A stretch of 64,000 nucleotides of DNA from Azolla caroliniana (Eukaryota > Polypodiophyta): the NCBI GenBank assembly GCA_043228905.1, contig JBHGNT010000003.1:9610001-9674000 (forward strand). Reading direction: 5' to 3'. The notes beneath the pieces were generated by a model. The model saw only the letters and a program-made list of their open reading frames with translations, was not told the DNA's origin and did no database searches. Every line of letters starts with the position of its first letter. Within the stretch, counting starts at the first letter, position 1. Below, piece by piece: positions 1 through 17,789 of the stretch. Both the position numbers and the translations under genes were made by a program.

Positions 1-359
1 ATGTAAACACATTGTTTCCTACTTGGAAATGTGATCATTTGATGATGATTCACTCAAGAGCAATCATGATTTCCTCGAAAATTATGAAACAGTCATTATT
101 CTTTTCTCCATTTTTCCCAGGTCCCAATCGTGAATTATTTGAAAATGATTATAATTCCCTCAAAAACAATCACAACTCCAAAAAATATCACAATTTTTAG
201 GAACTCCTTGCAAAATACTCACCTTTTCAAGTATAGAAGAAGAGGAAAACCGAAAATATATAGAAAAATTAGAAGAAAAGACATAAAGGTACCTTAATAT
301 GTCAATGTATGAACTAGGATTTCCAGGACGAAGAAGTTGTTTCCTCAATGTATGAATGA

Positions 360-640
360 AGATTCCCTTTTGGAAGAGCAAGAAGAATCAGGGTTTCCTC
401 GAAGAAGAAGGGATCTTGTTTTGTGGATGTACAGCTTAGGGTATTTCTTTCCGTAGAGCACAGAGAAGAAGAAGGAACAGGGTTTCCTTGAAGAAGAAGG
501 TATTTCTAATATGTCGACGTAATACGAATATTAGGGTTTCCCTTTCAAGAGAAAGAAGAAGGAGAAGGAGAAGGAGAAGGGGAAGGGGAAGAAAGAAGGT
601 TTTCTGAAGTATGAATTACGGATTCCTTGGAGAAAGAAAG
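360..640. repeat. GAA-rich degenerate repeats
   Basis: A purine-rich stretch in which a phrase like AGGGTTTCCTNGAAGAAGAAGG recurs about three times (near 390, 480 and 533), followed by a run of AGAAGGAGAAGG. Bases 1-360 upstream show no gene or repeat I recognise. Confidence 0.5.
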
Positions 641-699
641 AACTGAAAGAATCTGTGATGGTGTGGAGGTGGAGGTGGAAAAAGGAGAGAAGAGAGTGC

Positions 700-770
700 G
701 ATGGGCGATGGGCGATGGGCGATTGGCGATGGGCGATTGGCAATTGTCGATGGGCGATTGGCGATGGCGA
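700..770. repeat. 7-bp minisatellite (GATGGGC)n
   Basis: About ten imperfect head-to-tail copies of GATGGGC and GATTGGC. The frames that stay open across it are a by-product of the repeat. Confidence 0.75.
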
Positions 771-917
771 GAGACGTGCAGAGAACGTCGAAGGGGGATG
801 GAGGAGAGAAGGGGAGGGGGGTCATGAGGGTCTTGTGTGTGTGTGGCGATGGCGATGGCGATGGTGGGTCCACTCAAAAAGAAACAAACCAGAAAGAAGA
901 AGAACAAGAAGAAGAGC

Positions 918-1161
918 TTCTGTGTGTGTGTGTGTGTGTGTGTGTCTCTCTCTCTCTCTATGTGTGTGTGTGTGTGTGTTTCTCTCTCTCTATGTGTGTG
1001 TGTGTCTCTCTCTCTCTCTCTATGTGTGTGTGTGTCTCTCTCTCTCTCTCTCTATGTGTGTGTGTGTGTGTTTCTCTCTCTCTCTATGTGTGTGTGTGTG
1101 TGTGTCTCTCTCTCTCTATGTGTGTGTGTGTGTGTCTCTCTCTCTCTATGTGTATGTGTGT
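918..1161. repeat. (TG)n(TC)n compound microsatellite
   Basis: Alternating blocks of (TG)n and (TC)n separated by TATG. Several frames stay open through it and read as Cys-Val and Ser-Leu repeats; none is a credible gene. A shorter counterpart sits at 2282-2385. Confidence 0.9.
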
Positions 1162-1754
1162 GTCTTTGGTCGAGACCCATCGCCACGACCCGCGACGCCA
1201 CCATGTGATCTCGAGAACCTTCCGCCCGCTGTCTCTACCTCCCATGTGCTGCTTGACTCGGCAAATACCAATACATAACACGACATATACATCCCCCATC
1301 GGTCGATCCGTCCATACAGATATATGTCACATGCGTGTCGATAGATCACGCATTACATTACCCTCTTCTGCCCTTCGCTTGCATGCGGCCTCCCTCAAGC
1401 CTTTTTGTATACTACTGTGCATCGCTTGATTCAGTAGTATTGCAGGCTTCAATTGGTGGTAGTCATGCATGCTTGAAGCTGATATCATACAATGTGGGGC
1501 TTGAATCGAGAACTCGGTGACAAAGTAACATCAAGAGCTAGGGATAACATGATGCATGCACACAACCTGATCTTATAGGATCACATTCTCGTAGTAATAT
1601 AACAATAGGCATGCAAACCATTTGAATACATCAAGGGCTTGACGTACTACGTAGAGTAATGAAGTTATATGAGGATCAAAGATAAGAAAACATGTTGATG
1701 ACATATTATCCTCAGACGTCAAGTATGGCATGTTTGTTTAGAAGTGAGTCATTT

Positions 1755-2150
1755 TTACATAATGTGCATGGAATTGAGTATGTCTGATTCATAGTGTGCC
1801 GAAAACAAATTCATATGTGTTCTAAGGCAACACATTGTAACAAAGTGTGATGCTCTTGAACTTGTTTGAGCAAAATAGGCATAGTCAGCGAGTCTCCTAA
1901 CTTGTGCCCCAACATCTTGTCTCACCTTGAACAGAATGCGAGCTAAGTAAGTCGTATGGAAGCAATGGCATGAACGACGAACAAAACAATGGGCTCCAAC
2001 ATGTATTGCTGAGTGTGGCTTCCCCATTTTGGAGAAGATGATGGTTTTGTAGTTTGATGCAACATATTTAATATAATGTGAAATGTGAGTCTCCACATGT
2101 TTTCCTAGGCATAATGAGGGCATTATGAAGCAAATGTGACACATCCCCAT
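1755..2150 (-). pseudogene. LINE ORF2 C-terminal relic (copy 1)
   Basis: The minus-strand translation contains HYIKYVASNYKTIIFSKMG. This aligns with HYTTHVAPNYKTIFFAERG in the C-terminal third of ORF2 of the LINE at 43966-48530. The frame is degraded and the zinc-finger cysteines cannot be followed continuously. It belongs to the duplicated unit and has a near-identical sister at 3862-4252. It is a dead fragment of a LINE related to, but clearly diverged from, the near-complete copy. Confidence 0.65.
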
Positions 2151-2389
2151 TACGAAGGGGGGTGGAGGAGACAAGGGGAGGGGGGTCATGAGGGTCTTGT
2201 GTGTGTGGCGATGGCGATGGCGGGTCCACTAAAAGAAACAAACCCGAAAGAAGAAGAAGAAGAAGAGCTTTTTTTTGTGTTATGTGTGTGTGTGTGTGTG
2301 TGTGTGTGCGTCTCTCTCTCTCTCTCTCTCTATGTGTGTGTATGTGTTTCTCTCTCTCTCTATGTGTGTGTGTCTCTCTCTCTAGATGT

Positions 2390-3237
2390 ATTCTTACCAC
2401 ATGCACTAAGGGTTGCCATTGGACAACTTAGAATATCATCTCACCAACTTTAGATTGAGAATGGTCGTACTAATGGAGTCCCGAGGGAGGAAAGAATATG
2501 TAGGTTATGCCACATAGAGATAGAGGATGAGTATCACTTTACATGCAAGTGTCCAACCTACGCCGAGATAAGGGCAAAATACCAAGACATACTTGGTTCC
2601 TCTCTCACCCTCCCCAAACTATTAGATACTCTAGATATAAAGAAATTAGGCAAATACATTCTAGAGCTAAAACACAGAGAGAATACGTTACAAAATGTTG
2701 ACAATAATGTTGGTAATGTTCACCAACATGTAACAAATGAAGTTTTTCGGGAACAGGGGGAGACAACGAATGTCGACACACCTGCACCACTCAACCTTTC
2801 CCTTGATGAGGCAGAAAACGAAAGAAGAATCAGACGTCCTCGAGTGTTGGGTTTCAAAGCAACTCGACCTGGTGTAGAAGCAATAATGAAAATAAGGGAA
2901 CGCGAGCTACACCGCCTAGAAGCCATGGCTAGGGCACTCTCTACATTGGGACCACAGGCCACACCCACACCAAAACCCTTTGACCTCCCACTTCTTTTCG
3001 AGAGGCTTGGGTGGAAATAAAATTAGGCTTAGTGTAAAGTCACTTCCTTTATCGAGTATACCACGTTTTGTACACTACTAGAACTCTTTTAGCTTAAGTT
3101 CTATTTTTACTTTATTTTATTTTAGTTATGATGACTGGATAAATACTCATTTTGCTGTAAACCAATTGTCTCATGGGCCAAATTTGGCCTTAGAAGACAT
3201 TAATATATCTTTCTCTCTCTCTCTATCTCTCTCTCTC

Positions 3238-3272
<35 letters not shown>
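2390..3272 (+). mobile_element. LINE-B 5'-truncated insertion
   Basis: A 5'-truncated LINE whose open frame (about 2394-3020) is interrupted only by TAG at 2451-2453. It encodes the ORF2 C-terminus with a finger of the zf-RVT type: CRLC, then DEYHFTCKC, a C-x2-C...H-x3-C arrangement. After the stop TAA at 3018-3020 comes a short 3' UTR that ends in the palindrome GGCCAAATTTGGCC (3176-3189), GAAGACA and then (TC)n(TG)n. It landed inside the microsatellite of duplication copy 2. A second LINE-B copy is at 43190-43965. Confidence 0.75.
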
Positions 3273-3273
<1 letters not shown>

Positions 3274-3861
3274 TTTGGTCGAGACCCTTTGCTATGACAC
3301 GAGACGCCACCATGTGATCTCGAGAACATTCCGTCTGCCGTCTCTACCTCCCATGTGCTACTTGACTCGGCACATACCAATACCTAACACGACCTATACA
3401 GCCCCCATCGGTCAATCCATCCGTACAGATATGTCACATGCGTGTCGATAGATCACACATTACATTACTCTCTTTTGCCTTTCGCTTGCATGCGGCCTCC
3501 CTCAAGCCTTTTTGTATACTACTGTGCATAGCTTGATTCAGTAGTATTGTGGGCTTCAATTGGTGGTAGTCATGCATGCTTGAAGCTGATATCATACAAT
3601 GTGGGGCTTGAATCGAGAACTCGGTGACAAAGTAACATCAAGAGCTAGGGATAACATGATGCATGCACACAACCTGATCTTATAGGATCACATTCTCGTA
3701 GTAATATAACAATAGGCATGCAAACCATTTGAATACATCAACGGCTTGACGTACTACGTAGAGTAATGAAGTTATATGAGGATCAAAGATAAGAAAACAT
3801 GTTGATGACATATAATCCTCAGACGTCAAGTATGGCATGTTTGTTTAGAAGTGAGTCATTT

Positions 3862-4252
3862 TTACATAATGTGCATGGAATTGAGTATGTTTGATTCAGA
3901 GGGTGCCGAAAACAAATTCATATGTGTTCTAAGGCAACACATTGTAACAAAGTGTGATGCTCTTGAACTTGTTTGAGCAAAATAGGCATAGTCAACGAGT
4001 CTCCTAACTTGTGCCCCAACATCTTGTCTCACCTTGAACAGAATATGAGCTAAGTAAGTCGTATGGAAGCAATGGCATGAATGGCGAACAAAACAATGGG
4101 CTCTAACATGTCTTGTTGAGTGTGACTTCCCCATTTTGGAGAAGACAATGGTTTTGTAGTTTGGTGCAACATATTTAATATAATGTGAAATGTGAGTCTC
4201 CACATGTTTTCCTAGGCATATTGAGGGCATTACGAAGCAAATGTGTTGCATC
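3862..4252 (-). pseudogene. LINE ORF2 C-terminal relic (copy 2)
   Basis: Sister of the relic at 1755-2150 and part of the same duplicated unit. The reading HYIKYVAPNYKTIVFSKMG again matches the C-terminal region of the near-complete LINE. It holds no complete domain. The sequence to the right (4253 onward) may be more of the same relic, but I could not align it. Confidence 0.6.
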
Positions 4253-5720
4253 CCATTTTCCAAAACATTTCTTTATAAATTGGTTTAATGTGCTTATTGA
4301 ATACTCTTACTTGCTTCCCATTCACTTCTAGGAAGTCAATGTGTGGTTCAACTTTCATGGTCATGATCTAAATGGGAAATGATCCAATATCATGTAGGGG
4401 AATGTATAACACTTGTAGTTTGGCTTTAAGAAAATTCATAAAGAGAGCACTTCGACCTTTTTTTGAATAGTTAAGGATGTATTGTCCTCTGATCTGAGAT
4501 TATGATATAAACAACCCAAGTGAAGCATATACCACTATGGTGAAATCGGGAGGCATATTACTCTTACAAAGTAGTGCTAGAGAATCTCAATTCAAATATG
4601 AGGTGATGGAATTCCATAAACCTTCAATTGATATTTGCAGTAAGTGAGTGAGTTTGTCTACTTTCTCCATCTCAAACAAGAATGAAATCCTCATTAATTC
4701 AATTTAAAGAGATATTTTATCTACCCCCCACTTTGAGATTAAGGTACGGGGGACAAGGACATTCTCAATTGTCCAACCCAATTACCTTCATGTCCTTCTC
4801 TAGGAGATTGAGGATACTTCTATTGTTTCACTTCATCTTCAACTTGTATGTCATCTTGACTGTGTCTCAAATGGTTTTTCAAGATAGTTATTCTCAACAA
4901 CAAGAACATTTCATTTTCAATTCTCCGTTGTAAGTGCTCACAACTTGTCACCTTGATTGTTGATGGTATATTGTAAAGAAATCAAGTGACTCAAAATCAT
5001 TGTTTCTATTATTAGTGATGTTGCATTGGGATCAAGAGTCTTTGTTGACTTAAGCTCATTTTATATGTATTACCAGTCTTTGCTGCCCCCTTAAATGGCA
5101 ACCATTTTCCATTTTATTATTAGTGATGTTGCATTGAGTTCAAGAACCTTTGGTGACCTACACTCATTTCCGTTGCATTGCCAAACTTTCAATAGTCCCC
5201 TTAATAGTGTTGGCCATGCCAGAATCAAACTCTATAGGTAGAGATTCTAAATTTCCTTTTCTTAGATCATGCTATAAAATATAGATAAAAAATCATAACT
5301 TTTCTTGCTCAAATTTGATAGAGCTTTTAGTATAATAAGGTAAGACACAAGTAGGCCAAAGAGAGAGCAGCGATGAGGTGAATATATATCCTGTCTCACA
5401 TATATAAAGCTCATGTCTTTTTATTTATCATGAAAAGTAGGTCCTCTTTTGTCCAGCTTATCATTTTATGAGATTTTCAAATAGTGGCTGCGACTTCAGG
5501 AATTGAATAATACAACAATACATTTTTCATGCGAAAAATGGTGGCAAATATCTCTTCATTTACCGCGGCAATCAAAATAGAAACAAGAAAGAACCATCAG
5601 CAAAAAAAAAAAATTGGAATATGAACGTCTCAAAGACCATCTATGATACCTAATCCATGGAAATATAATCTTTTCAACATTTCCTTTAAACCACATGTCT
5701 TTTGCTCATATGATTTGATA
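4253..5720. other. Intergenic, no gene seen
   Basis: AT-rich DNA between the LINE relics and the 3' end of the TrpRS gene. It holds a degenerate tandem duplication of about 108 bp (5008-5115 and 5116-5215, both starting ATTATTAGTGATGTTGCATT). The ORF at 4682-4933 has no recognisable domain. The TrpRS 3' UTR should enter from the right; a minus-strand AATAAA-like signal is near 5418, but I cannot place the poly(A) site. Confidence 0.5.
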
Positions 5721-11983
<6,263 letters not shown>

Positions 11984-12141
11984 GGACAGCCAAGCTTTTC
12001 TTCAAATGACCCTTTTCTTTTTATCTAGCTTTCAGTCTTTTCTTCTAAAGTTTTAGAACAAAATGAAAGTGGGCAAAGATTGTGTGTGCCCAATTTAACT
12101 ATCATTTTCCTCTTCTTGTGGCGAGGCGAGACCAGGTAGCA

Positions 12142-12150
12142 AATATATAT
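12142..12150 (-). promoter_or_regulatory. Possible TATA box of TrpRS gene
   Basis: The minus strand reads ATATATATTT about 160 bases upstream of the TrpRS start codon at 11983. This is a plausible TATA element, but base composition alone could give it by chance. Confidence 0.3.
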
Positions 12151-12169
12151 GTGGGGAGGCAAGGGGCGG

Positions 12170-12430
12170 CGGGAGATTTAGGCCGAGACTTGTAGTTAAG
12201 TAATTGTGTCAGTCAGTCAATCCAACTGAAGCTAAATGGAAATATGTATGTGTGGGGGATTCAGGCCGAGACTTATAGTTAAGTAATTGTGTTTGTCAAT
12301 CAATCCAACATATGCTAAATGGCAATATGTATGTGTGTGTGTGGGAGGGGGGGGGGGGGGGGGGAGGGATTCAGGCCGAGATCTGTAGTTAATTAATTGT
12401 GTCCGTTGATCAATGCAACCGAAGCTAATA
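12170..12430. repeat. Three tandem repeats with a G18 run
   Basis: Three imperfect copies begin near 12173, 12256 and 12366. Each carries TTCAGGCCGAGA...GTAGTTAAGTAATTGTGT...CAATCCAAC. Copy 2 has expanded (TG)n and an uninterrupted run of 18 G (12347-12364). They lie just upstream of the TrpRS gene. Confidence 0.8.
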
Positions 12431-12924
12431 CATTTTGGTAAATTGGGACATCGATTCCATCGACTTTCTAATAGTCGCCCGAACTCACAAATCCCCAAAA
12501 TGCCTTGAAGCATCATGTCATGTTCGTTTGCAAAACCAAATTGGTAAAAGCGTTGAAACACCCTAGCCATGTAGAAGTAAAGGGGATTACTTGCTAATTT
12601 TAAGTTAATGATGATTATTTCCATTAATACATTGATTAAAAAATAATCATTGTTTATTCACGTTGCGCGAATTCCTTGAGATCACAAAAAGGGAATTACA
12701 TGATCCCATCATTGACCTCATGAAAAAGGATAGGCATTACACCAAAATAGACGGGACAACGCCCTTGAATGCGTTGATGAGTGCCATCACTACTAAAGGG
12801 TTTGAAGCCTAGGAATAATATATTGAGTGCTAGTATATGAGGCAAGTTTGTAATCAACCTCGTGTTCAAGGGTGTCTAATAAAAAGGGTGATGACCAATC
12901 AACATGAAGCATGGGTGGAAGATC

Positions 12925-13155
12925 CAATGAATCGAAAGCTCAAAGAAGTCGAGGGCTCCCACGAGTCGAAAGCTCCTAAGAGTTGAAAGCTCAGAGGAGT
13001 CGAGGGCTCCCATGAGTCGAAAGCTCAAAGGAGTCGAGGGCTCCCATGAGTCGAAAGCTCGGAGGATTCTAAGGCTGTTATGACTCTAAGGCTCCCACAA
13101 GTCAAAAGCTGAGAGGAGTTGAGGGTTCCCACGAGTCGAATGCTCAGAGGAGATG
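12925..13155. repeat. 17/34-bp minisatellite
   Basis: Repeats of GAGTCGAAAGCTCNNAG and GAGTCGAGGGCTCCCAC, two related 17-mers alternating as a 34-bp unit, for about 6-7 units. The region from 12430 to 12925 holds nothing I recognise. Confidence 0.75.
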
Positions 13156-13329
13156 ATGTTGTAATAAACTAATTAGTTAGAATAAATAAATATAAAAATG
13201 GGAAATACAATACGAAAAGGTGCACCCCACTAATAGGGTGCACCGATAACCACCACAATCTCTCAGAAGTGGTTGGTTGGTTGTAGAGTGAGAAGATTAA
13301 AACATTCAATACAAATCTCTCTCTCTCTT

Positions 13330-13460
13330 TCAATTTCATAATTCTACATGGTACCAAGGCATTAAAAGAGCCCAACACCCCACCAAGTGTCATGATATGG
13401 CAAGACTCGAACCCACAACCTTATGTTACATGGGTTGAGCTCTTGACCATTACACTATCT
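13330..13460 (-). mobile_element. tRNA-derived SINE, head region
   Basis: The minus strand contains a pol III A box (TAGTGTAATGG, fits TRGYNNARNGG) and, 30-40 bases later, a B box (GGTTCGAGTCT, 10 of 11 to GGTTCGANTCC). The tRNA-like head is followed by unrelated sequence, as in plant SINEs. The 3' end and target duplication were not located. A tRNA gene is excluded because no acceptor stem forms around the boxes. Confidence 0.5.
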
Positions 13461-13676
13461 ATTGTAATACATAAGATATTATTTTTATTTACTATAGAAA
13501 ATTAATGTATATTCCAGATTTCTCTGGAACATTCTAGAAGCTTCAAGGTTACTCCTGAGAACACTATAAAAGGAGGCACAAGGCATTATTTCGAACCAAA
13601 TCGGTTCAACGCCAATCTTAAGCCTCCTAACCTTCCTTGTATATTCTTCTCACATAATATATCGATGTCATCATCA

Positions 13677-13717
<41 letters not shown>

Positions 13718-13917
13718 TCTCTCGAGTGTTCTACACCCTTTATTCCTCTTAGTACTAATATTCCTCTCTTAGTACTAATTTCTTCTCTGTCTCCTCCTTT
13801 CCTCCTCTTCCTTTTATCTTCTTACATATCCCCTTTTTTCCAGTCTTCTTTTTGGTTTCCCTCATCTTTTTACCCCTTTTTTCTCTTAATACTAATCCTC
13901 TTATCCTCCCTAGTAAA

Positions 13918-14990
13918 ATGGAAATTGTTAGCGCTCAAGAATACCAATCTGTTTTCTCAGAGCTCCAGTGCTTAAAAGAGAAATTTGTAGCACTAGAACA
14001 AGAAAATCACCGTTTGTTGGGGGATCTTCAACATAGCGCTAGAAAAACAACAACATGGGGAGCTGACGTTATGGGTACAACAACTTGAAGCGGCTATTGT
14101 ATCACTACAACAACAAGGATCAAACACTTAAGGGATTCACAAAGAACCCAAGATCAGTCTTCCTGCAAAATTTGATGGGACTCGATCATAGTTTAGACGT
14201 TTTCTGAATCAGGTATGGTTAGTGATTCAAATGCATCCTTCTCGATATCCCACCGATGCATCACGAGTGGGACTAGTAGGCACTCTACGTAGTGGCTCAA
14301 CATTGGCATGGTTCGCTCTGTTGTTAGAAAAGGAAACTAAACAATTTTGAAGAATTTTTAAGTGAGTTTAAATCCTATTCTGGAGATACTGACAACATAA
14401 GGACAACAATCAACAAAATCCGACGATTATGCCAAGGTGATCGTCTAGCCTTCGCATACACTGCAGATTTTCGCCTACTCGCTACCCATATCCCTTGGGA
14501 TGATCAAGCATTCATGGAGCAATTTCGTTATGGCTTATGCAACGATGTCAAGGACTTACTCTTGACCTTCCCTAAAGAACCAAAGTCATTAACAGAAGCA
14601 ATCAGTTGCGCGGTGAGATGCGACAACCGCCTTTTCGAACGACATTCGAAACGGCAATTCTAGATGCCGAGGGCAAGATCAGAGCCCACCTATGCCTCAG
14701 TGGTAGCGAAACCTGTTCCGAGGGAGTCATATAATGCGTCTCTAGTGAATACTCCGACTCCGATGGAGATTGACACTACACGTCGTCGCGGACCATTATC
14801 GGAAGAAGAAAATCAGCGACGTTGAGTAAATCGACTATGTCTTTATTGCGGTGGACTAGGGCACATTGCAGTAAATTATCCCCATAGGCCAAGAAGAAAC
14901 CAAATAGTTGCTAGTTCTAATTGTTCTAAACTCGAGTCTATTTCAGTAGGAATATATGATAGTCCTAATAGTACTAATAGCCCAAATCTA
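13918..14990 (+). pseudogene. gypsy gag, broken
   Basis: The start ATG at 13918 opens a coiled-coil-like N-terminus (KEKFVALEQENHRLLGDLQ) that breaks at 14088. In other frames the capsid region continues (KISLPAKFDGTRS, then ASRVGLVGTLRSG), ending with a zinc knuckle LCLYCGGLGHIAVNY near 14840. The knuckle has Tyr in place of the fourth Zn ligand Cys (TAT for TGT). Several frameshifts and stops make it non-functional. It resembles the gag at 41010-41681 (minus strand). Confidence 0.7.
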
Positions 14991-15067
14991 GCGAACAAAT
15001 TTGATGTCCTTAGTTAGTTAGAAGAAGAGTTAAATGACTAAGTCCAGCCAAAATAGGAGCCGTTTGG

Positions 15068-15487
15068 TTGGACAACCCTAGATCTGTGCAACCCATTAGT
15101 GGTTCCATTCACTCTAAGCAAGTTAGCAATGTGTTTGTAGCCCAAGTAATAGATGGTACTAAAAGTACCCCTCCCGTACATGTCTTAGCACTTCTAGATT
15201 CTGGAGCTAATTCTTGCTTCATGGAGAGGAATTTTGCCCAAGCTCATCAGATATCTCTCAGAAAACTCTCGTGTCCAACGTCTATAGTAGTCATTGATGG
15301 TCATCCCATTGCTTCCGGAAATATCATAGAAGAGCCAGAGCCCGTTAATATTGTCCTAGATAATCTAGTGTGTGTAGTATCATTTAATATAATTAGTATC
15401 CCAGAACATCCCATTGTTTTAGGATTACCATGGTTCGAATTACATAACCCATACATAGATTGGAGAACAAGAGAAATCCGGTATTGA
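15068..15487 (+). pseudogene. gypsy aspartic protease region
   Basis: A 139-codon open segment with the retropepsin catalytic motif LLDSGANSCFM and, further on, HPIVLGLPWFELHNP, the flap-side and C-terminal signature of gypsy proteases. It is separated from gag and RT by frame breaks. The fold should be intact over this stretch, but the polyprotein is not. Confidence 0.75.
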
Positions 15488-15599
15488 CAAGCCCGAGGAT
15501 CTACTCATAAGATTGCAACCATTTCGCTACATCAGTTGCGGGAAGACGCAAGGAAGAAATGTTTCTCTTCGTAATATAAGTAAAACCCTCTAACACCAC

Positions 15600-16358
15600 T
15601 AAAGAGGAGTCCACCGTTCAACTTCCAAAGAAGTATCATCATTATGCCGATGTGTTCGATAAAGTACAAGCCAATACGCTTCCTCACCATCGACCGTATG
15701 ATTGCCCCATCGATTTACAACCAGGAAAAGAGCCACCATGGGGACCGATCTACAATTTGTCACCAACCGGGCTAGAAGTCCTTCGAGCCTATATAGAGGA
15801 GAATTTGGAAAATGGTTTCATTCGGCATTCGAAATCTCCAGCCAACGCACCCATTTTCTTCGTCAAGAAAAAGGATGGATCACTTCGTGTCATTATAGAT
15901 TATCGTGGCTTGAATAAGGTCACCATCAGAAATAGGTATGCACTTCCCCTTATCTCGAGTCTTTTAGAATGGATCAATGGTGCAAGGTTCTTCACGAAGA
16001 TCAACTTACGGGGATCATATAACCTCGTACGGATCCGACCAGGAGATGAATGGAAGACAACATTTTGCACTAGATATGGGCACTTCGAGTATACGGTCAT
16101 GCCGTTCGGCCTCACTAATGCGCCATCAGTCTTCCAACACATGGCAAATGATATATTCCGAGATCTCTTGGATGTTTGTTTGATCATCTATTTGGATGAT
16201 CTACTGGTTTATTCGAAGACCTAAGAAGAGAATGATTCTCATGTACTGTTAGTACTAAAACGACTTTGAGAACATGGTCTTTATGCAAAGCTTGAAAAAT
16301 GTAGTTTCGGGTGCAACCAGGTGGAAGTTCTAGGCTATGTCATCTCCATGTGAGGCTA
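15600..16358 (+). pseudogene. gypsy reverse transcriptase, truncated
   Basis: Open from 15652 to 16224. It carries [49 protein letters not shown] and the catalytic [11 protein letters not shown] box (YxDD intact). A TAA follows at 16222-16224, with further stops beyond. The last recognisable piece is EVLGYVISM near 16350. The thumb, RNase H and integrase are absent. Confidence 0.8.
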
Positions 16359-16806
16359 ATTACCACGTTCCAATGGCTATTAATACATAAGACACTACCG
16401 GTTGGAGCATGGCAACGTGGGAACCTTAGCTCTCCTAATTGTGTAGCGTGCCAATTGATAAGTACGAACATCAAGAGGAGGGGATGACTTTGGTGGTAAA
16501 AGCACAAGAGGTTATTTTTTACACCATCAACAATATCCACTCAACTCCTATTAATGCCAAATCTCAAGTTGTGTTGGAATTGGTCAACCCAATAACTCTT
16601 TGGATTCTATGGAAACAACGGTGTAAATGGGTCTTCTCCAACCAAATTGTACATCCACTAATGTTAATGGCAAGAGATATTGAGTGACGTTATAGCCACT
16701 CTAAAGAGCCAATACGATGGCATCAAGGAGCTCCAATGGAGTTGAAAGACAACAACTTAGCCTTTATCCAACAATGGTTGTCCTCTCCCTTTCTTGAGTC
16801 AGTGGG
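16359..16806 (+). pseudogene. LINE-like zf-RVT fragment
   Basis: Broken frames read WLLIHKTLPVGAWQRGNL, a short CVAC, and WILWKQRCKWVFSN. These resemble the C-terminal zinc-finger/connection region of plant L1-type LINEs, or a captured host relative. It is interrupted at 16806 by the LTR element and probably resumes at 19564. No complete domain remains, so the assignment is tentative. Confidence 0.45.
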
Positions 16807-17248
16807 TGTCACATTCTAGACTCAAACCTCTGACTTTGAACACACACAGTACATTGTGTTGTGTTAACCATATGGAAACTCTTGTGAACTATCCACATTC
16901 GATTGTGAACTTGTAGAGTCTAGTGTATGGTACATTTGAGAATATTATAGTCGTTAGTATATTCTAGAATTATTCTGTGGTTTATTCTAAACGGGTATAT
17001 GGTCAAGATATTTCTCGAGAAGATTCTAGAGATATTCAATCTTGGAAATTATATAAATACTTGTAACATCCTTGGTCCCTTTCAAGGGATTCAACACCAG
17101 TCATTGACACATCAATCTAGTATTCTCGTTTCTCCTCGTCTTATCTCATTGATCTTTATATTTGTCTCATTTCTAGCCTTGTCAGTTCTAGCTCTCTGTC
17201 TTCTAGCCTTGTGCTTAGTCCCAATCCACGCTTGGTGTGTCTGTGACA
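16807..17248 (+). repeat. 5' LTR
   Basis: 442 bp with a TATA box (TTATATAAAT near 17049). It matches 19128-19558 over its full length apart from small indels and substitutions. Confidence 0.85.
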
Positions 17249-17789
17249 GTTTGAATCCCTTCAAACTGGGAGCACCACCCGTCTTCGTCATTGCCTTTGC
17301 TTCTAGAGTTACCATCATCACTGTCCTTGCTTCCGGAGTTACTGTCATCAACATCCTTGTCTTCGACGTCATCATTTTCAGCACCTCTTCGCCCAACCAT
17401 CGTCGTCATCAACACTACTTGTCATCAATTTTAGGTATCATTTTGCATCACGGTTTTGGTGAGGAGTGCTTTCGATTGCGCACCTTCCTAGTTCTGATGG
17501 GGGTCACAATGGCTCACTTTCCTGGTGGGGATCGGATAATTGCTCACTTGCACTACATTTTCGTTATAGTTAAAGTCTCGTGCCACTTTCTGTTGGCGAG
17601 GACTGATTTCGATCGCTCACCTTCTAGTTTTAGTGGGGGTCACAATCGCTCACTTTCCTGGTGGGGATCGCGTCGGTTTCTCGCTAACGCTATTGTTTGT
17701 GCCGTGTCTTGGGTCAACCCTAACTATTTACCCTCTCATAATAGAAGAAGTTGAGTCGACCGCTTCACTTGCACTCCTTCGCCCGTTGT

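Larger units (their letters stand above)
788..4252. repeat. Tandem segmental duplication
   Basis: Copy 1 is about 788-2150 and copy 2 about 2151-4252. Each starts with a GGAGG...GGTCATGAGGGTCTTGTGTGTG block and a purine-rich GAAGAAGAAG block. Each then has a (TG)n(TC)n microsatellite, a unique block starting TCTTTGGTCGAGACCC (1163 and 3275) and a minus-strand LINE relic. The two unique blocks differ at only scattered bases over almost 1 kb. Copy 2 is longer because a separate LINE 3' end lies inside its microsatellite (about 2390-3272). The order of events is therefore duplication first, LINE insertion second. Confidence 0.8.
13500..16358 (+). mobile_element. Decayed Ty3/gypsy retrotransposon
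   Basis: An LTR-like leader with a TATA box (CTATAAAAGGAGG near 13564) is followed by broken gag, protease and reverse transcriptase in the order usual for Ty3/gypsy. The element stops abruptly inside RT at about 16358, where a LINE-like sequence begins. No RNase H, integrase or 3' LTR follows. Boundaries on the left are approximate. Confidence 0.7.

Noticed and set aside
655-1429. Long ORFs of about 200-240 codons
   Set aside because: They run through (TG)n(TC)n and GATGGGC repeats and read as Cys-Val and Ser-Leu runs. No domain and no conserved frame.
13390-13460. tRNA gene
   Set aside because: A and B boxes are present, but acceptor and anticodon stems do not form, so a SINE head is more likely.
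16999-17754. 251-codon ORF, possible membrane protein
   Set aside because: It begins inside the 5' LTR and crosses its border into the element interior. The hydrophobic look comes from pyrimidine-rich LTR sequence.
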